Origin: Puniceicoccales bacterium
GTDB lineage: Bacteria > Verrucomicrobiota > Verrucomicrobiia > Opitutales > JAIRKQ01
Assembly (NCBI GenBank): GCA_031258795.1
Contig: JAIRMI010000053.1
Coordinates: 1-5,401 of the forward strand
DNA: 5,401 bases
Reading direction: 5' to 3'
Part shown: positions 1 to 5,250 of the stretch, one piece after another
Numbering within the stretch: position 1 is the first letter of the stretch
How the letters are laid out: every line of letters starts with the position of its first letter
The notes under the pieces: model-generated
Told to the model about the DNA's origin: nothing
Databases searched by the model: none
The model's input: the letters and a program-made list of their open reading frames with translations, nothing else
Position numbers and translations under genes: made by a program

Positions 1-692
1 TTTCGATTTCCCGTGATGTTTCTGGGGAAGGCGTGCAGCAGGCACTCCTAAAAATGCTCGAGGGCACAATCTGCAACGTTCCGCCGAAGGGAGGACGCAA
101 ACACCCGGAACAGGAATACATAAAGGTCGACACGCGTAACATTTTGTTTATTTGCGGCGGAGCATTCAGCGATCTGGATAAAATCGTGAAAGAGCGCATT
201 GGAAAAAAAGTTCTCGGCTTCATTGCCGAAAACAGTGAACAATCTAAGGAAAAAACCGAAAACATACTGCATTCTTTGCAAGCGGAAGACTTGATTAAGT
301 TTGGCCTGATACCGGAGTTTGTTGGTAGGTTGCCGGCAGTGTCCGTCCTGGACAATTTGACGAAGGAAGATCTTAAAATGGTGCTGCTGTCCACGAAAAA
401 TGCGATGATTAAACAGTACGCAAAGCTCCTCGCCATGGATGGAATCAAGCTCACAGTAACCGATGATGCAATCGATGAGATTGCTGAACAAGCCTTGAAG
501 ATGAAAACCGGTGCACGGGCATTACGTTCAACACTAGAGGCTCTCATGCTTGACATAATGTACAATGCTCCGAAGCAGGGAGATATCGAGGAAGTCGTAA
601 TTGATAAGGCTGTTTTTCTAAAAGAAGTCGAACCCATATTCGTAAAAAGGCAAAGTTCAGATATTTTTACCGGTACGGCTGTACTCAATTAG
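1..692 (+). CDS. clpX: ATP-dependent Clp protease ATP-binding subunit ClpX, C-terminal part (5' end outside window)
   Basis: ClpX is the AAA+ unfoldase that recognises tagged or misfolded cytoplasmic proteins and threads them into the ClpP peptidase. The frame is open from base 3, upstream of the first possible start (GTG at 33), and the extra residues SISRDVSGEG match the conserved ClpX stretch before VQQALLK, so the gene begins outside the window. About 229 residues are visible. Seen in order: the RKH pore loop in GGRKHP (codons 96-104), LFICGGAF (sensor 1 region), an IGF-type ClpP-docking loop as LGF (213-221), GLIPEFVGRLP with its arginine (327-329), and the sensor 2 motif GARALRS (arginine at 516-518). 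The C-terminal small domain looks complete and ends in TAG. The retained LGF loop suggests a ClpP partner. The final 36 bp overlap the convergent exonuclease gene. No terminator hairpin is visible after the stop. Identification is secure. Confidence 0.97.
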   Translation, partial: SISRDVSGEGVQQALLKMLEGTICNVPPKGGRKHPEQEYIKVDTRNILFICGGAFSDLDKIVKERIGKKVLGFIAENSEQSKEKTENILHSLQAEDLIKFGLIPEFVGRLPAVSVLDNLTKEDLKMVLLSTKNAMIKQYAKLLAMDGIKLTVTDDAIDEIAEQALKMKTGARALRSTLEALMLDIMYNAPKQGDIEEVVIDKAVFLKEVEPIFVKRQSSDIFTGTAVLN

Positions 693-1217
693 AAGCTCGT
701 CCGATACTTTTATCCCATTTTTTTGCAAGTCAATGACCAAGTTCCGAAGGAGTACGTACGTGGCTAAGGCATCGAACATGGCATTGTGGTACCTAATCTT
801 GTGCGCTGGACAGAAATTTTCGGCTAAGGCTAAGAGGCAATCGCTCAGCCCGAAGGCTTTTATTAGCTCTCCCAGGGAATAATTTGGCAAATTGTGAAAA
901 AACGCCTCATAGAGCACTTTCGTATCTATCCATGGTCCCCACGTTGCAACGGATTCCGTTGAACATGAATATTTTTTTACAAATCCCGGTGAAACAGCAT
1001 AGTACCGTAATAGGCCATCTTCTACGCTGGCGCTGTGTCCAACAAATGTGCCGCTTTGGCGAAGTTTTATAAACAGATCGAGATGTTTTTCAAATTTTCC
1101 TGTGCATTCAGCGGTGCGTACATCCACAATTTCGCCACTAACGAGCGTTACTACGCCGTATTCTCCTATGCCCGAGGTGCGAGTGCCCTCAAAATCAACT
1201 ACGTGTAAGGTAGACAC
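657..1217 (-). CDS. DEDDh-family 3'-5' exonuclease (DnaQ/RNase T-like fold)
   Basis: Predicted two-metal-ion 3'-5' exonuclease acting on DNA or RNA ends in the cytoplasm; the substrate cannot be told from sequence. With the GTG start at 1217 it has 186 residues, typical of a stand-alone DnaQ-like domain. Exo I is VVDFEGT (Asp8, Glu10). Exo II is GHSASVEDGLLR (60-71), where the residue aligning with the usual catalytic Asp appears to be Glu66, followed by Asp67. WIDTKVLY and PNYSLGEL (about 96-118) are typical of the family. Exo III is YHNAMFDALAT with His144 and Asp149, the DEDDh spacing. The frame is open back to a TTG at 1265, but GTG at 1217 is preferred because it puts Exo I right at the N terminus, as usual, and shares its G with the permease stop codon (TAGTG), which suggests translational coupling. 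No Shine-Dalgarno is visible. It is last in the minus-strand run, and its 3' end overlaps clpX. Fold confident; biological role unknown. Confidence 0.88.
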   Translation of the reverse strand: MSTLHVVDFEGTRTSGIGEYGVVTLVSGEIVDVRTAECTGKFEKHLDLFIKLRQSGTFVGHSASVEDGLLRYYAVSPGFVKKYSCSTESVATWGPWIDTKVLYEAFFHNLPNYSLGELIKAFGLSDCLLALAENFCPAHKIRYHNAMFDALATYVLLRNLVIDLQKNGIKVSDELLIEYSRTGKNI

Positions 1218-2281
1218 TAAATACTTTTTTTGTAGAGAGAATGTGCCGATAGCAGCGCCAGGCAATATGGCAGAGAAACGGCCAAGGGAATAGGCAAAGT
1301 GCCACTCACACCAAACATATTACAAATACTTGAGGTCAGGTAAAAAACAAACAGCCATGTGCATGCTTCTGCTACGCCAATCATCGGGTTTCTTCGGACA
1401 CCAACCGTTGAAAAAGGAATTGTGATGAACGCAATCAGTAAGCAGGACAACGAGGAAAAAATCAGGCCGTAATACCTAACCCTATAACCAGTGAAATTTA
1501 AAGAATTTTTCGAAAATGATAAAATTTTTCGCAGTTCCGCGAATGATAGGCGATTCGTTTGCTCCACCAGGGAAAAAAACAATCCCGGGGATTCGCCGTA
1601 CTCGCAATCTAGTTTGTTAAATTTGGTAATTTTGTCTGGATGGTGCGTTTCCTTGTCAAAGGCGGTCTCAAAGCCATTGGTAAAAGTCCACGTACCATCC
1701 TTATAAGAAAGCTCTTCAGCAAAGAGTCGACCCGATTCATTTCTTTCGCTATCGTAAAAGTAAATCATGGCATCCCTACCAGTAGATGTTTGCCGATTTA
1801 GCTCCCCGATAAACCAAGTCCTGCCGTCCCGTTCGTTATTGAATGTCAACCTTTGCTTAACGATTTTGCCCTTTGTACCCGAACAAAAATCCTGCGTCTT
1901 TTGAGAGGCAATGGATGACAAATGCACATCGAAAAATAAGCTCAATGCTGATAGAATCCCTCCAATAAGCCATAGTGGTAGTGTGATTTGAAAAAGGTTC
2001 AACCCAATGGCACGCATGGACGTCAATTCATTGCTATGGTGCAGCTTACCCAGTGAAAACAATAGGGACAGAAAAAATGACACCGGTATGACGATGGGGC
2101 AGATGCGAATTAATAGCCAAAGATAGTAGTACAGAATTCGTGAAAGCGGCTCGCCGTGTTGGATAAAATCGTAAAGATTTTTATAGACATCCTCCACTAA
2201 AAGTAACCCAGCAGTAACCAGTGCCGCGGCGAAGAAGGCACGGAGCCACTCAGTCAGTACGTACTTGTGGAGAATTTTCAT
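1217..2281 (-). CDS. LptF/LptG family LPS-export permease
   Basis: Inner-membrane permease of the YjgP/YjgQ family. In the known system LptF and LptG pair with the LptB ATPase to extract LPS and pass it to LptC/LptA. The protein has 354 residues, close to the usual size. It shows the family plan: an N-terminal MKILHKYVLTEWL leader, three membrane segments (about 14-30, 52-78, 96-118), the conserved NELTSMRAIGLN cytoplasmic turn (84-95), a soluble periplasmic beta-jellyroll-like region (about 120-265), and three C-terminal membrane segments (about 270-292, 303-325, 329-348). The ATG at 2281 is chosen over an in-frame TTG three codons upstream because family members start MKIL-like. There is no Shine-Dalgarno; a small inverted repeat lies where one would be. 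It follows the GNAT gene by 14 bp and overlaps the exonuclease start by 1 bp. Only one LptF/G paralogue lies here, and I cannot say whether it acts as LptF or LptG. Family assignment is strong. Confidence 0.93.
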   Translation of the reverse strand: MKILHKYVLTEWLRAFFAAALVTAGLLLVEDVYKNLYDFIQHGEPLSRILYYYLWLLIRICPIVIPVSFFLSLLFSLGKLHHSNELTSMRAIGLNLFQITLPLWLIGGILSALSLFFDVHLSSIASQKTQDFCSGTKGKIVKQRLTFNNERDGRTWFIGELNRQTSTGRDAMIYFYDSERNESGRLFAEELSYKDGTWTFTNGFETAFDKETHHPDKITKFNKLDCEYGESPGLFFSLVEQTNRLSFAELRKILSFSKNSLNFTGYRVRYYGLIFSSLSCLLIAFITIPFSTVGVRRNPMIGVAEACTWLFVFYLTSSICNMFGVSGTLPIPLAVSLPYCLALLSAHSLYKKSI

Positions 2282-2283
2282 GT

Positions 2284-2296
2284 GATGCAAAGCATC
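2284..2296. repeat. Small inverted repeat at the permease start
   Basis: GATGC-AAA-GCATC, a perfect 5-bp stem with a 3-base loop, spanning the end of the GNAT stop codon and ending two bases before the permease ATG. It occupies the place where a ribosome binding site would be and could form a weak hairpin in the mRNA. Short enough to be chance. Confidence 0.35.
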
Positions 2297-2898
2297 TAGT
2301 CGAACCTTCCCTCTTCTTTCAATTTAAAAAATTCATCGGCTAGCATACTATAGTGTACGACGTTTTCGTAGACGCCGAAGCGTTTCAATTCATCTCGAAA
2401 TTCGCCTTCAAATACAAATCCACATTTTTCAACGACTCTCCTGGACCCCGCATTCCCCTTTCTATGCGTGATTTGTAAACGATGAAGCTTTAAATCATCG
2501 AAGACATGTTTTATGGTGCGCTTGGAGGCTTCGGTGCAGTAACCCTTATTCCAAAACTTTTCTCCGATCCAGTAATGTACCTCCGAACCATCCTGTTCTC
2601 TGAAAATACTGACCCCCATTGAACCGATAAATTTACCGGTTACACGATCACAAATGGACCAATAGCAGCATGTTCCATTGTTCATCCCGTAATTCACGTT
2701 CCTCATCCAATTTTCCGCCATTTCCATGGTGTAGGGATGAGGCGTATAGGACAAATTATCACAAACTGCCTTTGTGTTTACGTGATACTGTATATCCGAA
2801 GAATCACCGGCGTGCATGGCGCGCAACGACAGACGATCTGTGTATAACTGTGGGGCTTTCTTCAATCCACCCAGCCAAGAATCAACCAATGCGCACAT
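2296..2898 (-). CDS. GNAT acetyltransferase, RimJ/RimL type
   Basis: Predicted acetyl-CoA-dependent N-acetyltransferase of the GNAT fold, closest in layout to the RimJ/RimL/SpeG-like group, which acetylates protein N termini or small amines; the substrate is unknown. It has 200 residues. Seen: LYTDRLSLRAM (18-28, the usual T-x-R-L-x-L-R opening strand), GKFIGSMGVSIF (88-99), HYWIGEKFWNKGYCTEA (108-124, the acetyl-CoA pyrophosphate-binding region with NKGYCTEA where family members have xKGYATEA), and LHRLQITHRKGNAGSRRVVEKCGFVFEGEFRD (138-169, split here as LHRLQITHRKGNAGSRR and VVEKCGFVFEGEFRD), which carries the Asn and KxGF-EG signature. The C terminus is FGVYENVVHYSML, also typical. The first 17 residues are short and uninformative. 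The ATG lies 20 bp after the chaperone stop; no Shine-Dalgarno is visible, but a TATAAG box lies 5 bp upstream. Adjacency to a secretion chaperone raises the idea of a secreted effector, but the N-terminal extension is too short for a normal signal plus chaperone-binding segment, so a cytoplasmic enzyme is more likely. Confidence 0.9.
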   Translation of the reverse strand: MCALVDSWLGGLKKAPQLYTDRLSLRAMHAGDSSDIQYHVNTKAVCDNLSYTPHPYTMEMAENWMRNVNYGMNNGTCCYWSICDRVTGKFIGSMGVSIFREQDGSEVHYWIGEKFWNKGYCTEASKRTIKHVFDDLKLHRLQITHRKGNAGSRRVVEKCGFVFEGEFRDELKRFGVYENVVHYSMLADEFFKLKEEGRFD

Positions 2899-2903
2899 AA
2901 TTA

Positions 2904-2909
2904 CTTATA
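2904..2909 (-). promoter_or_regulatory. Candidate -10 box immediately before the GNAT gene
   Basis: TATAAG on the minus strand, five bases before the GNAT ATG, in the same position as the TATAAG before hisS. No recognisable -35 hexamer was found at 15-18 bases spacing, and no Shine-Dalgarno precedes this ATG. Could be chance in an AT-rich gap. Confidence 0.22.
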
Positions 2910-2918
2910 TTTAACCAT

Positions 2919-3404
2919 CTATGCTTGAAACATTCCCATGTTGTTCGAGGAAGAGGATGTGGACGATGGAGAAGAAGATGTCCTCCCTCCCTGTTGCAAT
3001 TTTGGATATTCCGTGCTCCAGTATTCTACCGCATTTACAAAATCTTCCATGCGTTCGTACAGGCGCTCCTCGTCGAACATGGACATCGGCACACGCTCAA
3101 TTAAAGCAAGATTATCTTCCTCGCCGCTGCCCGGCTCAAGTACTAGTTTCGCACCTGCGGTGCCAACCCAAAAGAAATTATCGCCCAAGATTTTCTCATA
3201 CGCATTGGTGGAATTTTTTTCCACTTTACCAACGGACGAATAGAGCAAACACTCATCTTCATTTTCCAAGAACGCGCAGCGAACGTGAAACTTTTGATCG
3301 AACATCAGGTAACACTCGTTCCTGTCGTTCAAAGTTAGTGAATCTAGGCGCAACCTGGAAGCCAAGCTGGCCAGCGCATCTTTCATCTTATTTTTACTTG
3401 CCAT
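2919..3404 (-). CDS. CesT/SycE-family type III secretion chaperone, Slc1-like
   Basis: Predicted small cytoplasmic chaperone that binds the N-terminal region of type III secretion effectors and delivers them to the secretion ATPase; the family forms homodimers. It has 161 residues and is acidic. The layout follows CesT chaperones: an N-terminal helix (about 5-18, MKDALASLASRLRL), a strand pair with DRNECYLMFDQKFHVRCAF (27-45), DECLLYSSVGKV (50-61), a central variable part, NLALIERVPMSMFDEERLYE (98-117), a long C-terminal helix (about 110-135), and a Gly/Ser-rich tail (138-161). From memory it resembles chlamydial Slc1 (CT043), which also has a long, low-complexity C-terminal tail; no alignment was run. 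The ATG at 3404 has an AGGAG six bases upstream, the best ribosome site of the minus-strand run. It lies between the DUF59 and GNAT genes with no secretion-apparatus gene nearby. A long antisense frame (2921-3421) covers the same DNA but lacks support. Alternative: a generic YbjN-like protein of the same fold. Confidence 0.78.
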   Translation of the reverse strand: MASKNKMKDALASLASRLRLDSLTLNDRNECYLMFDQKFHVRCAFLENEDECLLYSSVGKVEKNSTNAYEKILGDNFFWVGTAGAKLVLEPGSGEEDNLALIERVPMSMFDEERLYERMEDFVNAVEYWSTEYPKLQQGGRTSSSPSSTSSSSNNMGMFQA

Positions 3405-3410
3405 ATATAT

Positions 3411-3415
3411 CTCCT
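3411..3415 (-). promoter_or_regulatory. Shine-Dalgarno of the secretion chaperone gene
   Basis: AGGAG on the minus strand, six bases before the ATG at 3404. It is the only strong ribosome binding site in the minus-strand run and fixes the start of the chaperone at 3404 rather than at the internal ATG of codon 7. Confidence 0.8.
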
Positions 3416-3431
3416 ATGTAAATTCCCCTGG

Positions 3432-3460
3432 ATGGTAAACCTTTTTATTTAGACTCTCAA
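3432..3460 (-). promoter_or_regulatory. Candidate internal promoter upstream of the chaperone gene
   Basis: On the minus strand, TTGAGA (3455-3460, one mismatch to TTGACA) lies 17 bases before TACCAT (3432-3437, four of six match TATAAT), within the 58-bp gap after the DUF59 stop. It would give a short leader containing the AGGAG site. The gap and the strong ribosome site suggest the chaperone and the genes after it could be transcribed separately from hisS. The -10 match is mediocre. Confidence 0.3.
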
Positions 3461-3462
3461 GC

Positions 3463-3774
3463 TTAAATTAAACCTAATTCCATAAGTCCTGCTTCCGTTA
3501 TCATATTTTTGTTCCAAAGCGGCTCAAAAACAAGGTTTACCTCAATACTTTTGCACCAGCCAACGGCCAACAGGGATCTCTTCACATCATTGATGATCGT
3601 ATCCGCCAAAGGGCAACCCGGCGAAGTTAAAGTAACGTCGACGCTAACGGAACAATTGTTCTCTTCTCCGGAAACATTAACTGCGTACACAAGCCCCAGG
3701 TCGACTATGTTCACAAAGATTTCGGGATCAACGACCGTTTTCAACTGCTGCCATAAAAAATCAACGTCAATCAT
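3463..3774 (-). CDS. MIP18/DUF59-family Fe-S cluster assembly protein (SufT/PaaD-like)
   Basis: Small cytoplasmic protein of the MIP18 (DUF59) family, whose members (SufT, PaaD and eukaryotic CIA2) help mature iron-sulfur proteins. It has 103 residues, the usual length for a single-domain member. It carries VVDPEIFVNIVDLGLVY (14-30), the family signature D-P-E-x(4)-I-x-D-L-G-L-V-Y; TLTSPGCPLADTI (48-60) with the conserved cysteine Cys54; and a C-terminal VFEPLWNKNMITEAGLMELG stretch (82-101), equivalent to the usual W-x(3)-M-(S/T)-x(2)-(A/G) ending. Its ATG overlaps the hisS stop codon as ATGA, and no separate ribosome binding site is evident, so translation is probably coupled to hisS. No suf or isc genes lie in the window, so its exact partner is unknown. 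A downstream gap of 58 bp separates it from the chaperone gene. Confidence 0.92.
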   Translation of the reverse strand: MIDVDFLWQQLKTVVDPEIFVNIVDLGLVYAVNVSGEENNCSVSVDVTLTSPGCPLADTIINDVKRSLLAVGWCKSIEVNLVFEPLWNKNMITEAGLMELGLI

Positions 3775-5069
3775 TTCGCTAAAAATTCCTTGAGTTGAGA
3801 CTCTTCGATCGTGTTTTCATCGCCGGAAAACAAATTTTTCACTTTTACCATACCACTGGTGCGTTCATTTTCACCGCACAAAATGGCGAATTTTGCTCCG
3901 CTTTCCGATGCTAACCGGAGTTGCTTGCCAAAGGGAATGGGGTGAAGGCTATACTCCACAGCAAATCCATGGCGGCGCAATTCATTGGCAAATCTCATTG
4001 CGTGATATTTAGAGGTTTCATCGAAGATTACAAAACAATCTGTGATTTTTTTCAATTTCGGAAGCAAATTTTTTTCCCGGAGAAGATCGTAGAGGGTTAC
4101 GTCGCCTATGGCTAATCCAACGGCAGGAATGCTGCCATAGCCTAGTTTTTCAGCCAGGGAATCGTATTGGCCTCCACCGGCAAGTGCCCGAGAAGCCATG
4201 GCACGATCAAAAAATTCAAAAACAAATCCGGTATAGTAGGCCAGCCCACGTACGATACCCAAATCGATAGCAATGTACTCCGAAGCACCCACCGCATTCA
4301 GCGCTCCCACTAGGCAAGATAGTTCGTTTATGCGTTCGGCAACACCGCTAAACGTAAGCAAATTTCGCTTTTCGAAAAACTTTTCCAATGCACCGATGGA
4401 ATCCATTGCCATAAATTCAATAATGGACTCGAAAAGAGGGGCGGCATAGGGACAAATTTTGCCCAAAGCCATGGAAGATTTTTCTCTGCCCTCTTTCTCG
4501 ATCTTGTCGATTACGCATAGAACTGCCGTTAGATCGTTTTCCCTAACGCCTACTGCCGATAAAAACAGCGTCCATAGGCAACGATCACTCAGCTTTACAA
4601 CGAAATCACGCAGGCCAAAATTTTGCATCATCATTATCGTTAGCAGGATGACTTCAACGTCCGCTTCGTACCCATTTTCACCAAAAATGTCGATGTTAAA
4701 CTGGTAAAAGGAACGCAACCTGCCCTTTTGCGGTCGCTCGTAGCGAAAATTTTCGGCGATATTAAACCACTTTATTGGCTTTTTCATCGCATTGACTTTT
4801 TGCCCAATCATCCGCACTGCGACGGGTGTCATTTCCGGACGTAAAGCAACATGTCTTCCCCCCTTATCCACAAAGTGAAACAACTGATCTACGATTTCAT
4901 CGCCAGACTTTGCAGTCAGCAGCTCTATGGACTCCAATACTGGCGAACTGTACTCTTCAAATCCAAAAGATAGGGCCGTTTTACGGCCAATATCGAACAT
5001 ATAATTCAACACTCTCTGATCATCCGGATAAAAGTCTCGAAAGCCGAGTAATGGCTGATAAGCGCACAT
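3771..5069 (-). CDS. hisS: Histidyl-tRNA synthetase (histidine--tRNA ligase)
   Basis: Class II aminoacyl-tRNA synthetase that charges tRNA-His with histidine using ATP. It has 432 residues, normal for a bacterial HisRS. Seen: the N-terminal LLGFRDFYPDDQ (7-18), GFEEYSSPVLESIELL (36-51, motif 1 region), VALRPEMTP (74-82), motif 2 FRYERPQKGRLRSFYQF (108-124) with its ATP-binding arginine, the HisA motif GIVRGLAYYTGFVFEFFD (271-288) with Arg274, the HisB motif LAGGGQYDSLAEKLG (296-310), and motif 3 as IPAVGLAIGDVTLYDLL (314-330). The anticodon-binding domain spans about 343-432 and includes FGKQLRLASESGAKFAILCG (380-399). Motif 3 is odd: the usual G-x-E-R is replaced by GDVT, removing the class II motif 3 arginine. 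All other histidine-specific motifs are intact, so I read it as a functional variant rather than HisZ. The ATG at 5069 is the only sensible start; a strong promoter-like pair ends so close to it that the mRNA may be leaderless. First gene of the minus-strand run. Confidence 0.96.
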   Translation of the reverse strand: MCAYQPLLGFRDFYPDDQRVLNYMFDIGRKTALSFGFEEYSSPVLESIELLTAKSGDEIVDQLFHFVDKGGRHVALRPEMTPVAVRMIGQKVNAMKKPIKWFNIAENFRYERPQKGRLRSFYQFNIDIFGENGYEADVEVILLTIMMMQNFGLRDFVVKLSDRCLWTLFLSAVGVRENDLTAVLCVIDKIEKEGREKSSMALGKICPYAAPLFESIIEFMAMDSIGALEKFFEKRNLLTFSGVAERINELSCLVGALNAVGASEYIAIDLGIVRGLAYYTGFVFEFFDRAMASRALAGGGQYDSLAEKLGYGSIPAVGLAIGDVTLYDLLREKNLLPKLKKITDCFVIFDETSKYHAMRFANELRRHGFAVEYSLHPIPFGKQLRLASESGAKFAILCGENERTSGMVKVKNLFSGDENTIEESQLKEFLAK

Positions 5070-5075
5070 TGCTCA

Positions 5076-5105
5076 CTTATAGCCCATTTTTATTAAGGGT
5101 TTCAA
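5076..5105 (-). promoter_or_regulatory. Putative sigma-70-type promoter of hisS
   Basis: On the minus strand, TTGAAA (5100-5105) and TATAAG (5076-5081) are separated by 18 bases, each one mismatch from the sigma-70 consensus. Only six bases separate the -10 box from the ATG of hisS, so a transcription start seven bases downstream of it would fall on or next to the A of the start codon, giving a leaderless or nearly leaderless mRNA. No good Shine-Dalgarno is present before the ATG, which fits. Function is inferred, not shown. Confidence 0.5.
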
Positions 5106-5238
5106 GTTAAAAATGTGATAATAACATACCTCCAAGGTAAGGAACCTTATACTTTACGTTAAAACTTCTCTAAGGAAATAGAAAAGTTCTTGGCTTGGTA
5201 ATAGGTATTTTTTACAGCAGGAGCAACGAATTTTAATT

Positions 5239-5244
5239 AAGGGG
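5239..5244 (+). promoter_or_regulatory. Putative ribosome binding site of the small ORF
   Basis: AAGGGG, six bases before the ATG at 5251. It is the main reason to consider the 31-codon frame real. Confidence 0.4.
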
Positions 5245-5250
5245 AAAAAT

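Larger units (their letters stand above)
5070..5250. other. Intergenic region between hisS and the small plus-strand ORF
   Basis: 181 bp, AT-rich, with no convincing coding frame. It holds the putative hisS promoter (5076-5105, minus strand). Other elements seen are an inverted repeat TAAGG-AA-CCTTA (5138-5149), an imperfect stem formed by AACTTCTC (5163-5170) and a downstream GAAAAGTT around a TAAGGAAATA loop (7 of 8 pairs), a near-palindromic GTGATAATAAC (5115-5125), and the self-complementary TTAATTAA (5233-5240). No clear -35/-10 pair for the plus strand and no rho-independent terminator were found. Confidence 0.6.

Noticed and set aside
201..210. A7 run in clpX as a frameshift site
   Set aside because: The reading frame continues unbroken into conserved ClpX sequence on both sides, so there is no sign of a shift or error.
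48..491. 147-codon minus-strand frame inside clpX
   Set aside because: Shadow of the strongly conserved clpX coding strand, with no recognisable domain.
719..725. T7 run just after the clpX stop as a terminator
   Set aside because: No GC-rich hairpin precedes it, and it lies inside the exonuclease coding sequence.
1218..1265. TTG start for the exonuclease, 16 codons upstream
   Set aside because: It would add residues that merely overlap the permease coding sequence; the GTG at 1217 places Exo I at the N terminus and couples to the stop.
2282..2290. TTG start for the permease, three codons upstream
   Set aside because: The ATG at 2281 gives the MKIL-type N terminus usual for the family; TTG followed by two His codons adds nothing conserved.
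2921..3421. 166-codon plus-strand frame antisense to the chaperone gene
   Set aside because: Slightly longer than the chaperone frame, but its composition is unlike a folded protein, no family is recognisable, and the opposite strand has a strong ribosome site and a CesT-like layout.
3771..5069. HisZ (regulatory HisRS paralogue) instead of HisRS
   Set aside because: Motif 2, the HisA motif arginine, HisB and a full anticodon-binding domain are all present, whereas HisZ lacks several of these.
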